Positions 35,612-45,038 are shown, counted from the first letter of the stretch. The stretch is 64,000 nucleotides of DNA from Methylobacterium fujisawaense (GCF_014138435.1 NZ_JACJIM010000006.1:372001-436000), one strand, 5' to 3'. Translations and numbers: made by a program. The notes: generated by a model not told the origin, from the sequence alone.

Positions 35612-38356
35612 ATGGGGCCGCCGGATCTCACCGTCGCCCGGGTCGAGCATCTCACCCACCGCTACGGCCGGACCGTCGCACTCGACGACGTGACGCTGGC
35701 GATCCCCGGCGGCCGGCTCGTGGGCCTGATCGGGCCGGACGGCGTCGGGAAGTCGTCGCTGCTCGCGATTCTCGCGGGGGCCCGGCGGCTTCAGGCGGGC
35801 CGCGCCACGGTGCTCGACGGCGACATCGCGCAGGCTCGGCACCGGGCGGCCGCGTGTCCGCGGATCGCCTACATGCCACAGGGACTCGGGCGCAATCTCT
35901 ACGCCAGCCTCAGCGTGCGCGAGAACGTCGACGTCTTCGGCCGGCTGTTCGGGCAGGAGCCGGCGGAGCGGGACGCGCGGATCGCCGAACTCCTGGCCGC
36001 CACGGGGCTCGCGCCCTTTGCGGACCGCCCGGCCGGGAAGCTGTCCGGCGGCATGCGCCAGAAGCTCGGCCTCTGCTGCGCCCTGATCCACGATCCCGAC
36101 CTGCTGATCCTCGACGAGCCGACCACCGGGGTCGATCCGCTTTCGCGCCGGCAGTTCTGGGAGCTGATCGGGCGCATCCGGGCGCGGCGCCCGGCCATGT
36201 CGGTGCTGGTCGCCACGGCCTACATGCAGGAGGCGGAGGCCTTCGACTGGCTCGTCGCCATGAACGACGGCCGGGTGGTCGCCACGGGCTCCCCGGAGGG
36301 GCTGCGGCGGCGGACCGGCGCGGCCGGCGTCGAGGCCGCCTTCACGGCCCTGCTGCCGCAGGCGGACGCGCCCCCGTCCCGGGCGCCGGTGCCGCCCAGG
36401 GCCGCCCCCGGGCGCGACCGGCCGATCATCACCGCCCGCGACCTGACACGGCGGTTCGGCGCCTTCACGGCGGTGGACCGCGTCAGCTTCGACATCCTGC
36501 CCGGGGAGATCTTCGGGTTCGTCGGCTCGAACGGCTGCGGCAAGACCACGACCATGAAGGTCCTGACCGGCCTCCTGCCGCCGAGCGAGGGCGAGGCGCT
36601 CCTGTTCGGGCAGCCGGTCGCCGCGGGCGGCATCGCGGCGCGCCGACGGGTCGGCTACATGTCGCAGGCCTTCTCGCTCTATGCCGAGCTGACCGTCCGG
36701 CAGAACCTCGCCCTGCATGCCCGCCTGTTCCGGCTCAGCCCCGAGGCCAGGCGCGCCCGGGTGGCCGAACTCGTCGCGCAGTTCGACCTCGCCCGCCACG
36801 TCGATCAGCGTGCCGAGGACCTGCCGCTCGGCATCCGGCAGCGCCTGTCCCTGGCGGTGGCCGTGGTCCACGGGCCCGAACTCCTCATCCTCGACGAGCC
36901 GACCTCCGGGGTGGATCCGCCGGCACGCGACCGCTTCTGGGCTCTCCTGCTCGATCTCGCGCGCCGCCAGGGCGTGACGATCTTCGTGTCGACCCACTTC
37001 ATGGCCGAGGCCGAACGCTGCGACCGCCTCGCGCTGATGGATTCGGGGCGGGTCCTGGCCATCGACACCCCCGCGGGACTGGTGGCGCGTTGCGGGGCCG
37101 CCACCCTGGAGGACGCCTTCGTCACCCTCCTCGAACGGGCCGGAGCCGGCGGCACCGGAGCGCCCCCGCAGACGCCCGCGATCACGGAGGCGCGGCTTCC
37201 CCCGTCCGGCCCCCGGACGGACGGCATCATCCCGGTCAGCCCGCGCCGGCTCCTCGCCTGCGCGCGTCGCGAGGCGCTGGAACTGGCGCGCGACCGGGTC
37301 CGCCTCGCCTTCGCGGTCCTGGGCACGACCTTCCTGATGCTGGTCTTCGGCTTCGGCATTTCCACCGACGTGAACAGCGTCGCCTTCGCGGTGCTCGATC
37401 ACGACCGGAGCCATGCGAGCCGCGCCTATCTCGAGGACCTGCGCGGCTCGCGCTATTTCGTGGAGACCGCGCCCCTGTCGGGGTTCGGCGATCTCGAGCG
37501 GCGGCTCGCCCGGGGGGACATCGCGGCCGCGATCGAGATCCCGCCGGGCTTCGGCCGGGACGTGGCCCGCGGGCGGCCGACGCAGGTGGCGGCCTGGATC
37601 GACGGAGCCCGGCCGTTCTTCGCGCAGACCATCCGGGGCTACCTGTCCGGGGTGCACCAGCGCTATCTGTCCGATCCGCGGCGATTTCCTGCCAAGGCCG
37701 ATCCGGCTCCCCAGGCCGAGATCGCGGTCCGCTTCAAGTACAACCAGGATTTCGACAGCATCTTCGCGATGGTGCCGGCGCAGATCGCCCTCCAGCTCGC
37801 CCTGATCCCGGCGATCATGATGGCGCTGGCGGTGGTGCGCGAGAAGGAACTCGGCTCGATCACCAATCTCTACGTGACGCCCCTGACGCGCCTGGAATTC
37901 CTGCTGGGCAAGCAGCTCCCCTATATCGGCTTGGCGCTCGTCAATTTCGCGCTGATGGTCCTGCTGGCCCAGTTCGTCTTCGGGGTCCCGCTGAAGGGGA
38001 GCGCCTCGGTCCTGGTCGTCGGCACGCTGATCTACGTGACGGCGACGACGGCCTACGGGATGCTGGTCTCGACCTTCGCGCGGACCCAGATCGCGGCCCT
38101 GTTCGGCACCGCCATCCTGACCGTGCTGCCCGCCACCATGTTCGCCGGGATGCTCGTCCCCGTGGCCTCCCTGTCGGGCCTGGGGCGCATCCTGGGGCGG
38201 CTCTTCCCCATGACCTATTACCTGCCGGTGAGCCTCGGGGCCTTCACCAAGGGCCTCGGCTGGGCCGACCTCGCCGGCAGCCTCGCCATCCTGGCTGTAT
38301 TCGTCCCCGTCCTGACCGCGGCGGCCTGCTTGGCGATGCCCCGGCAGGAATCCTGA
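35612..38356 (+). CDS. rbbA: RbbA-like double ABC ATPase fused to an ABC-2 permease
   Basis: This 914-residue fusion has two ATP-binding domains. The first has Walker A GPDGVGKSS, signature LSGGMRQ and Walker B LLILDEPTTGVDP. The second has GSNGCGKTT, a degenerate signature (LPLGIRQ) and LLILDEPTSGVDP. An ABC-2 permease of six helices fills about residues 545-910. In Escherichia coli this arrangement is RbbA/YhiH, a membrane protein that also binds ribosomes and stimulates their ATPase. With the HlyD partner and a second permease next to it, export of an unknown substrate is the better inference here. The start at 35612 is the ATG that opens the first ABC domain. Confidence 0.85.
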   Translation: MGPPDLTVARVEHLTHRYGRTVALDDVTLAIPGGRLVGLIGPDGVGKSSLLAILAGARRLQAGRATVLDGDIAQARHRAAACPRIAYMPQGLGRNLYASLSVRENVDVFGRLFGQEPAERDARIAELLAATGLAPFADRPAGKLSGGMRQKLGLCCALIHDPDLLILDEPTTGVDPLSRRQFWELIGRIRARRPAMSVLVATAYMQEAEAFDWLVAMNDGRVVATGSPEGLRRRTGAAGVEAAFTALLPQADAPPSRAPVPPRAAPGRDRPIITARDLTRRFGAFTAVDRVSFDILPGEIFGFVGSNGCGKTTTMKVLTGLLPPSEGEALLFGQPVAAGGIAARRRVGYMSQAFSLYAELTVRQNLALHARLFRLSPEARRARVAELVAQFDLARHVDQRAEDLPLGIRQRLSLAVAVVHGPELLILDEPTSGVDPPARDRFWALLLDLARRQGVTIFVSTHFMAEAERCDRLALMDSGRVLAIDTPAGLVARCGAATLEDAFVTLLERAGAGGTGAPPQTPAITEARLPPSGPRTDGIIPVSPRRLLACARREALELARDRVRLAFAVLGTTFLMLVFGFGISTDVNSVAFAVLDHDRSHASRAYLEDLRGSRYFVETAPLSGFGDLERRLARGDIAAAIEIPPGFGRDVARGRPTQVAAWIDGARPFFAQTIRGYLSGVHQRYLSDPRRFPAKADPAPQAEIAVRFKYNQDFDSIFAMVPAQIALQLALIPAIMMALAVVREKELGSITNLYVTPLTRLEFLLGKQLPYIGLALVNFALMVLLAQFVFGVPLKGSASVLVVGTLIYVTATTAYGMLVSTFARTQIAALFGTAILTVLPATMFAGMLVPVASLSGLGRILGRLFPMTYYLPVSLGAFTKGLGWADLAGSLAILAVFVPVLTAAACLAMPRQES

Positions 38357-38375
38357 TCGCGGACGGGACTGCGCC

Positions 38376-39497
38376 GTGGCCACCCTCGCGAACATCGTCT
38401 GGCTCGGGACCAAGGAGCTGCGCAGCTTCGGGCGCGACTACGTCCTGCTGGGCCTCGTCGTCTACAGCTTCTCCCTCGCCATCCTGGCGCAGGCGCAGAG
38501 CAGCTCGCAGGAACTGCACAACGCCGCGATCGCCATCGTCGACGAGGACCGCTCGACGCTGTCCCGGCAGATCACGCAGGCCTTCCTGCCCCCCCATTTC
38601 AAGCCGCCCGTCGCCATCGCCGAACGGGACATCGTCCCGGCGCTGAACGCGGGCACCCACACGTTCGTGCTCGACATCCCGCCGCGCTTCCAGGCCGACC
38701 TGCTCGGTCTGAAGCCAGCCCGGCTCCAGCTCGACATCGACGCCACCGCAATGGTGCAGGCCGGCCTCGGCGCAGCCTACGCGCAGCAGATCGTGGCCGA
38801 CGAGGTCGCCCGCTTCGTCGGCCGCGCAGGGGGGGCGGCGCCGGCGCCGGTCGCACTCGTCGCGCGCATCGCCTTCAACCCCAATGCCGAGACGGCGTGG
38901 TTCACGAGCGTGATGGGGATCCTCAACAGCGTGACGATGCTGGCCATCATCCTGGCCGGTGCGGCGGTGGTGCGGGAGCGCGAGCGGGGGACGCTGGAAC
39001 ACCTGCTGGTGATGCCGGTCACGCCCTTCGAGATCGCCATGGCGAAGGTCTGGTCCAACGGCCTCGTCATCCTGGTGGCCGTGGGCCTGTCCCTCGTCCT
39101 CGTCGTGCGGGGCCTGCTGCACGTGCCGATCATCGGCTCCATCCCGCTGTTTCTGGTCGGGACGGCGGCGTACCTGTTCTTCGCGACGGCGATCGGCCTG
39201 TTCCTGGGCACCCTCGCGCGCTCGATGCCGCAGCTCGGCCTGATCTACCTCCTGGTCTACCTGCCGCTCGCCATGCTGTCCGGGAGCAACACGCCGCTGG
39301 AGAGCATGCCGCCCTGGCTCGCCACGCTCCTCCAGGCCTCCCCCACGGTCCATTTCGTGGCCTTCGCGCAGGCGATCCTCTACCGGGGCGCCGGTCTCGA
39401 CGCGGTCTGGACCCGCATCGTGGTGGTGAGCGCGATCGGCGCCGTGTTCGTCGTCGCGGCGATCCTGCGGTTCCGCAAGACGGTCGCCCTCTCGTGA
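38376..39497 (+). CDS. ABC-2 type exporter permease
   Basis: The 373-residue protein starts with GTG. It has one N-terminal membrane helix, a large extracytoplasmic loop (about residues 45-175) and five C-terminal helices, with the ABC-2 signature RERERGTLEHLLVMPVTPFE. It matches the YhhJ/YbhR partner that heterodimerises with the permease part of the preceding RbbA-like protein. It lies 19 bp downstream and ends the four-gene operon CBS-BON, HlyD, RbbA-like, permease. Confidence 0.88.
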   Translation: MATLANIVWLGTKELRSFGRDYVLLGLVVYSFSLAILAQAQSSSQELHNAAIAIVDEDRSTLSRQITQAFLPPHFKPPVAIAERDIVPALNAGTHTFVLDIPPRFQADLLGLKPARLQLDIDATAMVQAGLGAAYAQQIVADEVARFVGRAGGAAPAPVALVARIAFNPNAETAWFTSVMGILNSVTMLAIILAGAAVVRERERGTLEHLLVMPVTPFEIAMAKVWSNGLVILVAVGLSLVLVVRGLLHVPIIGSIPLFLVGTAAYLFFATAIGLFLGTLARSMPQLGLIYLLVYLPLAMLSGSNTPLESMPPWLATLLQASPTVHFVAFAQAILYRGAGLDAVWTRIVVVSAIGAVFVVAAILRFRKTVALS

Positions 39498-39534
39498 CCT
39501 CGGGGGACCGCGGCCGGGGGCCGTCCGCCGCACC

Positions 39535-39548
39535 TTGATCTGAATCAC
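39535..39548. promoter_or_regulatory. FixK/FNR-type box (imperfect) TTGATCTGAATCAC
   Basis: This differs from TTGA-N6-TCAA only at the last base. It ends 52 bp upstream of the PHA synthase start, the same spacing as the exact boxes in this region. Confidence 0.5.
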
Positions 39549-39600
39549 GGGACGGCGGCTGCGCCTGCCGTACCCTGCGCGGCGTCGCAGGAGACCGTGC

Positions 39601-41457
39601 ATGCTCGACGCTGAGGTGAGAGACCGGGCCGAGACGGCCGCTGAGCCGCCGCGGCCCGGGTTGCGTCTGCGCCCGATCCCGGAGGTCCCCAGCCCGGCAT
39701 CCCGGCCCGATCCCCCCGAGGACGAGGACGATCTGGCGCCGGTCCGGCGCGCGATCGATCAGAGCGTGCACGCGTCCGTCGCCCGGATGACGGCCGGCCT
39801 CTCCCCCGCTGCCCTCGCCGAGGCGTGGTTCGACTGGGCCATCCACGCGGCCTTCTCGCCCGGCAAGCAGGCCACATTGGTGATGAAGCTCCTGCGGAAG
39901 CAGGTGCGCCTCGCGCAGTTCGCCGCCCGCAGCGCCGTCCTGCAGGGTCACGCTGCGCCGTGCATCGATCCGCTGCCCCAGGACCACCGCTTCGACGATC
40001 CGGCCTGGCAGGTCTGGCCCTTCAGCCTCGCCTGCCAGTCGTTCCTGCTGACCCAGCAATGGTGGCACAACGCCACGACCGGCGTGCCCGGCGTGTGCCG
40101 CGCCCACGAGACCATGGTCGCCTTCGCGGCGCGCCAAGTCCTCGATGCCGCCGCGCCCTCGAACCTGCCCTGGACCAATCCGGTCGTGCTGGGCGAGACT
40201 GTGCGGACCGGCGGTGCGAACCTCGTCACGGGCCTGCTCAATGCCGCCGAGGACGCCCAGCGCGCGGCCGACGGTCTGAAGCCGGTCGGCGCCGACGCCT
40301 TCCCGGTCGGCGACGCGGTGGCGGTCTCGCCCGGCAAGGTCGTGTTCCGCAACCGGCTGATCGAGCTGATCCAGTACGCCCCCACCGTGACCGCGGTCCG
40401 GCCGGAGCCGGTGCTGATCGTCCCGGCCTGGATCATGAAGTTCTACATCCTCGATCTGTCGCCCGAAAACTCCCTGGTCCGGTACCTCACGGGCCAGGGC
40501 CACACCGTCTTCATGATCTCCTGGCGCAATCCCGGTCCGGAGGACCGGGACGTGTCCTTCGACGATTATCGCCGGCTCGGCGTGATGGCGGCCCTCGAGG
40601 CCGTCGCGGCCATCGTTCCCGGCCACCCGATCCACGCGGCCGGGTATTGCCTGGGGGGAACGTTGCTCGCCATCGCGGCCGCCGCGATGAGCCGGGACGG
40701 CGACGCGCGCCTCGCCTCACTCAGCCTGTTCGCCGCGCAGCTCGACTTCACCGAGGCCGGAGAGCTGACGCTGTTCATCGGCGAGAGCCAGATCAGCTTC
40801 CTGGAGAGCCTGATGCGCAGCCAGGGCACGCTCGATGCCCGGCAGATGGCCGGCGCCTTCCAGCTCCTGCGTTCGAACGACCTGATCTGGTCCCGGATCG
40901 TCCGCGACTATCTCCTGGGGCGGCGACAGCCGATGACAGACCTGACGGCCTGGAACGCGGACGCGACGCGCCTGCCGGCGCGGATGCACGCCGAATATCT
41001 GCGTGGCCTGTTCCTCGACAACGATCTCGCGGAGGGGCGTTTCCTGGCCGGAGACCGGCCGGTCTCCATCAGCGACATCCGTGTCCCGGTCTTCGCGGCG
41101 GCCACGGAGCGCGATCACGTCGCGCCCTGGCGTTCGGTGTTCAAGATCCACCCCCTCGCCGATACCGACGTCACCTTCGTCCTCGCCAGCGGCGGCCACA
41201 ATGCCGGGATCGTCGCGCCGCCGGGGCGGAAGCAGGCCCGTCATCGGATCCGCACCACGCGGGCGACCGACCGTTACCGCGATCCCGACACCTGGATCGG
41301 GCAGACGCCGCAGTGCGAAGGGTCCTGGTGGCCCGCCTGGGTCGCCTGGCTCGCCGAGCGGTCGGGGCCGCCCGCCCCGCCGCCCGCGATGGGCGCACCG
41401 GCCTCGGGCTACGCGGTGCTCGGGGACGCGCCCGGCGCCTACGTGCTGGAAGCCTGA
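39601..41457 (+). CDS. phaC: Poly(3-hydroxyalkanoate) synthase, class I type
   Basis: The 618-residue enzyme polymerises 3-hydroxyacyl-CoA, mainly 3-hydroxybutyryl-CoA, on the granule surface. It has the PhaC N-terminal domain and an alpha/beta-hydrolase domain with the active cysteine at residue 350 in the lipase-like box GYCLGGT. The catalytic histidine is near 533 (SGGHNAGI). An Arg/Pro/Asp-rich extension of about 60 residues precedes the family domain. The gene is followed after 12 bp by a MaoC-phosphotransacetylase fusion and preceded by a FixK-type box. That suggests polymer synthesis as an electron and carbon sink when oxygen falls. A second phaC for general use may exist elsewhere. 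Confidence 0.93.
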   Translation: MLDAEVRDRAETAAEPPRPGLRLRPIPEVPSPASRPDPPEDEDDLAPVRRAIDQSVHASVARMTAGLSPAALAEAWFDWAIHAAFSPGKQATLVMKLLRKQVRLAQFAARSAVLQGHAAPCIDPLPQDHRFDDPAWQVWPFSLACQSFLLTQQWWHNATTGVPGVCRAHETMVAFAARQVLDAAAPSNLPWTNPVVLGETVRTGGANLVTGLLNAAEDAQRAADGLKPVGADAFPVGDAVAVSPGKVVFRNRLIELIQYAPTVTAVRPEPVLIVPAWIMKFYILDLSPENSLVRYLTGQGHTVFMISWRNPGPEDRDVSFDDYRRLGVMAALEAVAAIVPGHPIHAAGYCLGGTLLAIAAAAMSRDGDARLASLSLFAAQLDFTEAGELTLFIGESQISFLESLMRSQGTLDARQMAGAFQLLRSNDLIWSRIVRDYLLGRRQPMTDLTAWNADATRLPARMHAEYLRGLFLDNDLAEGRFLAGDRPVSISDIRVPVFAAATERDHVAPWRSVFKIHPLADTDVTFVLASGGHNAGIVAPPGRKQARHRIRTTRATDRYRDPDTWIGQTPQCEGSWWPAWVAWLAERSGPPAPPPAMGAPASGYAVLGDAPGAYVLEA

Positions 41458-41469
41458 GCGGGTGGCCCG

Positions 41470-42867
41470 ATGGAACCGCCCCGCTTCATCGAGAACCGCA
41501 CCTTCGACGAGATCGCGGTGGGCGACACCGCCAGCCTGACCCGCACCCTGCAGGCGCAGGACATCAGCCTGTTCGCCCTGGCCTCCGGCGACGTGAACCC
41601 GGCCCATCTCGATCGAGATTATGCCGCCACGGACCGGTTCCACGGTGTGATCGCGCACGGGCTCTGGGGCGGGTCGCTGATCTCGGCGGTGCTCGGCACC
41701 GAGCTGCCCGGGCCCGGCACGGTCTATCTCAGCCAGTCCCTGCGGTTCCTGCATCCGGTCCGGATCGGCGACACGGTGACGGCGCGCGTCACCGTGCGCG
41801 CCAAGGAGGCCGCCGATCAGCGGGTCCGCCTCGACTGCGTCTGCCTGAATGCGCAGGGCGAGACGGTCATCACCGGCGAGGCCGAGGTGCTGGCCCCCGC
41901 CGACAAGGTGCGCCGGCCGCGCGTCCTGCTGCCGGAGGTCCACCTGCACGAGCGGGGCGTGCATTGGAAACCCATGATTGCGGCGGCGCGCCGCTTCGCC
42001 CCGGCGCTGACGGCCGTCGTCCATCCCTGCGATGCGGTCTCGCTCGAGGGCGCGCGCGCCGCGCGCGAGGCCGGGCTGATCGTGCCGGTTCTGGTGGGGC
42101 CGCGGCCGAAGATCGAGGCCGCGGCGCGCGCGGCCGGCCTCGTCCTCGACGGCATCGAGATCGTCGACGCGCCCCACAGCCACGCCGCGGCGGAGAAGGC
42201 GGTCTCCCTCGCCCGCGCCGGCCGGGTGACGGCGCTGATGAAGGGCGCGCTCCACACCGACGAGATCCTGGCGGCCGCCATCGCCCGGGCGACGGGCCTG
42301 CGGACCGAGCGGCGCATGAGCCACGTCTACGCCCTCGACGTGCCGAGCTACCCCAAGCCGCTGTTCCTGACCGATGCCGCCGTCAACATCGCGCCGAGCC
42401 TGGAGGAGAAGCGCGACATCGTGCAGAACGCCATCGACCTCGCCCGCGCGCTCGGCATCGCGCAGCCCAAGGTGGCGATCCTCTCGGCCGTCGAGACGGT
42501 CTCCACGAAGCTCGGCTCGACCCTCGACGCGGCGGCCCTGTGCAAGATGGCCGGGCGCGGGCAGATCACGGACGGCCTCGTCGACGGGCCGCTGGCCTTC
42601 GACACCGCCATCTCCCGCGCCGCCGCCGCCGCGAAGGCCCTCGTGTCGCCGGTCGCGGGTGAGGCCGACATCCTCGTGGTGCCGGACCTCGTGTCGGGCA
42701 ACATGCTCGCCAAGCAGCTGATCCATCTCGCGGGCGCCGACGCCGCCGGTCTGCTGCTCGACGCCCGTGTCCCGATCATCCTGACGAGCCGCTCCGACAG
42801 CCCGGAGGTGCGGCTGGCCTCCTGCGCGCTGGCGCAGCTCTTCGCCCACCGCTCTGGGACGCCCTGA
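41470..42867 (+). CDS. Bifunctional MaoC-type enoyl-CoA hydratase and phosphate acetyltransferase
   Basis: The 465-residue protein has an N-terminal hot-dog hydratase domain with the hydratase-2 motif (ASGDVNPAHLDRDYA and FHGVIAHGLW, holding catalytic Asp and His). A phosphate acetyl/butyryltransferase domain runs from about residue 165 to the end, with GRVTALMKGALHTDE and VDGPLAFDTAISR. The first part could give R-3-hydroxyacyl-CoA for the adjacent PHA synthase. The second interconverts acetyl phosphate and acetyl-CoA. In this island it is the natural partner of phosphoketolase, which makes acetyl phosphate. This domain pair is common in alphaproteobacteria. Confidence 0.92.
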   Translation: MEPPRFIENRTFDEIAVGDTASLTRTLQAQDISLFALASGDVNPAHLDRDYAATDRFHGVIAHGLWGGSLISAVLGTELPGPGTVYLSQSLRFLHPVRIGDTVTARVTVRAKEAADQRVRLDCVCLNAQGETVITGEAEVLAPADKVRRPRVLLPEVHLHERGVHWKPMIAAARRFAPALTAVVHPCDAVSLEGARAAREAGLIVPVLVGPRPKIEAAARAAGLVLDGIEIVDAPHSHAAAEKAVSLARAGRVTALMKGALHTDEILAAAIARATGLRTERRMSHVYALDVPSYPKPLFLTDAAVNIAPSLEEKRDIVQNAIDLARALGIAQPKVAILSAVETVSTKLGSTLDAAALCKMAGRGQITDGLVDGPLAFDTAISRAAAAAKALVSPVAGEADILVVPDLVSGNMLAKQLIHLAGADAAGLLLDARVPIILTSRSDSPEVRLASCALAQLFAHRSGTP

Positions 42868-43154
42868 TGGATCCGATGCTCAGCGGGGGGAACGCCGGCG
42901 CGCCGCGCCTCGAATGCGCCCCGAGGGGCCACGGCAGCGTTACGAGCGTCACGACCACGATGGCTTCACGGCCCTCGACGGACCGAGGGCGGACCCGCGC
43001 TCCCGCGCGGTCGATCCCCGACGGGGGCTCCAGCGCATCGGCGCGGGCGCCACGCCTCCAGGGCCGGATCCGGCGAGGGCCGGAACGGCGGCCCCCCGGA
43101 GGACGAGGCAGGCCGCGGCACGGCGGGGGTGCGGGTCAGGGGGGCGGCGCCGGC
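42868..43154. other. Convergent intergenic region
   Basis: These 287 bp lie between the ends of the phosphotransacetylase fusion and the SPW-repeat gene. A frame starting at 42867 continues the plus strand but is Arg/Gly/Pro-rich and runs antisense through the SPW gene, so it is not called. No clear terminator was recognised. Confidence 0.5.
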
Positions 43155-43523
43155 TCAGACCTCGTAGGCCGACGGGGATTCGCGCAGACGCCAGACTTCG
43201 GAACTCGCCGAGATGATCAGCGCGATGCCGAAGCTCACATGCGCCCACGTCGCCACCGTGGCCTCCTGGAAGCCGAGTGCCCAAGGGGCCAGGCAGACCC
43301 AGAGTCCCGCTGCCGCGATGGCGTAGACCTCCCAGTCGTAGGTCTGCATCAGCGCCAGCACGGCGAGGATCGCGACCGTGGTGCCGAAGATCCAGGCGTT
43401 CCAAGCCGCGGCGGTCTCGGACGCGAATCCGAAATACCAGGGCGCCGCGATCAGGCCGACGCCCAGCAGGAGACTCAATCCGTTCAGGAAGATGTCCTGC
43501 GATTGATTGTCGATGGTGCGCAT
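43155..43523 (-). CDS. SPW-repeat membrane protein, 122 residues
   Basis: The protein has four predicted membrane helices and two SPW-repeat motifs, LIAAPWYFGFA and CLAPWALGFQ, one per helical pair. Members occur widely in alphaproteobacteria and actinobacteria without known function. The ATG at 43521-43523 has a good Shine-Dalgarno (GGGAGCGGAGG); a TTG five codons upstream was rejected. The FixK-type box at 43601 lies 77 bp upstream and is shared with the divergent RMD1-like gene. A second SPW protein lies at 50888. Confidence 0.82.
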   Translation of the reverse strand: MRTIDNQSQDIFLNGLSLLLGVGLIAAPWYFGFASETAAAWNAWIFGTTVAILAVLALMQTYDWEVYAIAAAGLWVCLAPWALGFQEATVATWAHVSFGIALIISASSEVWRLRESPSAYEV

Positions 43524-43600
43524 CCTCCGCTCCCTCAACGGGTCCGGCGCGCGTGTCGCCGCCGTGCCCGGGACCGTATTGCGCGGGGCGACGGGACACC

Positions 43601-43614
43601 TTGCGTTGGATCAA
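43601..43614. promoter_or_regulatory. FixK/FNR-type box TTGCGTTGGATCAA
   Basis: Exact match in the middle of a divergent region, 77 bp from the SPW start (minus) and 58 bp from the proposed start of the RMD1-like gene (plus). Confidence 0.72.
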
Positions 43615-43672
43615 ACCGGGCGCCGGGTCCCTCTCGCGGCCGGGCATCGGATCGACGCGGTCGGGGGTTCCG

Positions 43673-44482
43673 CTGAGTCAGGACACGCTGCCGGTCGAAC
43701 CGCAACGCCTGATCGCCCGCGCCCGGATCCTCGGCGACCGCATCGATACGGCGGGTCTCGAACGCAACGACACGCTCGCGATCAACCCGCTCGCCTTGCG
43801 GGTCGGGTGCGGTTTCGCGGTGGTCTTCCGCTACGGGGTCGTGGTGACGGTCGGGCTGTCCCCGAGCGAGGAGGAGGCGATGGCGGCAGGCCTGCTGTCG
43901 CGCGTCCGCGGTCCCGTGACGCGGCCGGAAGAGGAGACCGCCACGATCGAGATCGGGCCGGATCACGACGATCAGGTCGTGCCCGGCGGCCGGATCGCCA
44001 TCCGCCAGCTGACGCCCGGGCGCCTGATCGTCATCGCCGACATCCTCGCCAAGAGCACGGCGCTGGCGCAGAACGAGATCGAGGTCGCGGCTGTCTTCGA
44101 CGTGATCGAGCCCTTGGCGCGGCGCCTGGCCGAGACGGGGCGCGCATCGGGCGGCCGTCGGGCCGTCCTGAAGCATGTCGGCAGCACGCTGCTCGTCCAG
44201 CACAGGGTGTCGGGGCGCGTGGCGGTCGAGGAGAAGCCCGAGGTGCTGTGGGATCAGCCCGGCCTGGAACGCCTCTACGCGCGCCTCGAGGACGAGTACG
44301 AGCTGCGGGAGCGGACGGCCACGCTGAATCGCAAGCTCACCGTGATCGGCGCGACGGCGACCGCGCTCACCGACCTGATGCACACGAACCGTTCGTTGCG
44401 CCTGGAGATCGTGGTCGTCCTGCTGATCGCCCTCGAGATCGCGATCACGTTCCTTCCCCTGCTGCCCGCCTTCAGGCGATGA
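43673..44482 (+). CDS. RMD1/YagE (DUF155) family membrane protein
   Basis: The protein has the DUF155 core (about residues 20-240), including NPLALRVGCGFAVVFRYGVVV near the start and LTVIGATATALTDLMHTNRS later. It ends with a membrane helix, IVVVLLIALEIAITFLPLL, as in yeast Rmd1 and Sif3 and bacterial YagE. Members are tail-anchored and of unclear role; some link to mitochondrial translation or meiosis. No ATG or GTG exists between the FixK box and the conserved domain. CTG at 43673 with GGGGG upstream is my best guess, giving 269 residues. The 3' end overlaps the convergent flavodoxin gene by 11 bp. Confidence 0.75.
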   Translation: MSQDTLPVEPQRLIARARILGDRIDTAGLERNDTLAINPLALRVGCGFAVVFRYGVVVTVGLSPSEEEAMAAGLLSRVRGPVTRPEEETATIEIGPDHDDQVVPGGRIAIRQLTPGRLIVIADILAKSTALAQNEIEVAAVFDVIEPLARRLAETGRASGGRRAVLKHVGSTLLVQHRVSGRVAVEEKPEVLWDQPGLERLYARLEDEYELRERTATLNRKLTVIGATATALTDLMHTNRSLRLEIVVVLLIALEIAITFLPLLPAFRR

Positions 44483-45038
44483 GGCCGCCGCCCGGAAGGC
44501 CGTCCGGACCGGACCGATCCGGCGCGTTGCCGTCCGCGCGGGGCCGGGCCGGGGCCGCGTCGCTCAAGCCGCGACGCGCCGTCTGGGCAAACGCATCCAG
44601 GGACGGGCGATACGCGCCGGTCAGGACCTGGCGTTGGGTCAACGAGAGGGTGGGCATGCCGGCGCAGCCGCTGATCTGCTCCAGATCGCGGAAGAAGGCG
44701 GCCTGCGCGCCCCCCGAGCCCGAGACGGCGACGCCGAGCAGGTGCGGCGGCGCCCCGGCCTCCTGGAGGTAGGTCCGCACCGGCCCGGGAAGCCGGCCGG
44801 CCCAGACGGGTGAGCACAGGACGACCGTCTTGAACGGCGCCGGATCGAAGCGCTTCCGGATCGGCGGCCCGATCCGACGGAGCGCATGCCACAGGCCTCT
44901 CACGAATCCCGCCGCCCCCGCATAGGAAACCGCAGGCGTGATCCGATCGAGGTCGGCGCCGAGCGCGGTCGCGAGCGCCCGGGCCACCACGTCGGTCGTG
45001 CCCGAGCGCGAATAATAGACGACCAGGACGTCACGCAT
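44472..45038 (-). CDS. Flavodoxin-family protein
   Basis: The 188-residue protein begins with the FMN phosphate loop in VLVVYYSRSGTTDVVAR. The remaining fold is of the flavodoxin-like NAD(P)H:quinone or electron-carrier type, with VVLCSPVWAGRLPGPVRTYL as the second flavin-contacting strand. About 20 C-terminal residues are Pro/Gly-rich and disordered. The ATG at 45036-45038 is the residue directly before the first strand; the longer frame was rejected. It is divergent from a universal stress protein gene, with a FixK-type box 59 bp upstream. A role in electron transfer in low oxygen is inferred. Confidence 0.82.
   Translation of the reverse strand: MRDVLVVYYSRSGTTDVVARALATALGADLDRITPAVSYAGAAGFVRGLWHALRRIGPPIRKRFDPAPFKTVVLCSPVWAGRLPGPVRTYLQEAGAPPHLLGVAVSGSGGAQAAFFRDLEQISGCAGMPTLSLTQRQVLTGAYRPSLDAFAQTARRGLSDAAPARPRADGNAPDRSGPDGLPGGGLIA

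Noticed and set aside
35461..38646. 1061-codon plus-strand frame overlapping the RbbA-like gene in another phase
   Set aside because: No motifs; Walker and signature motifs are in the chosen frame.
42867..43676. Plus-strand frame starting at the phosphotransacetylase stop codon
   Set aside because: It runs antisense through the SPW gene and the FixK-type box and is Arg/Gly/Pro-rich.
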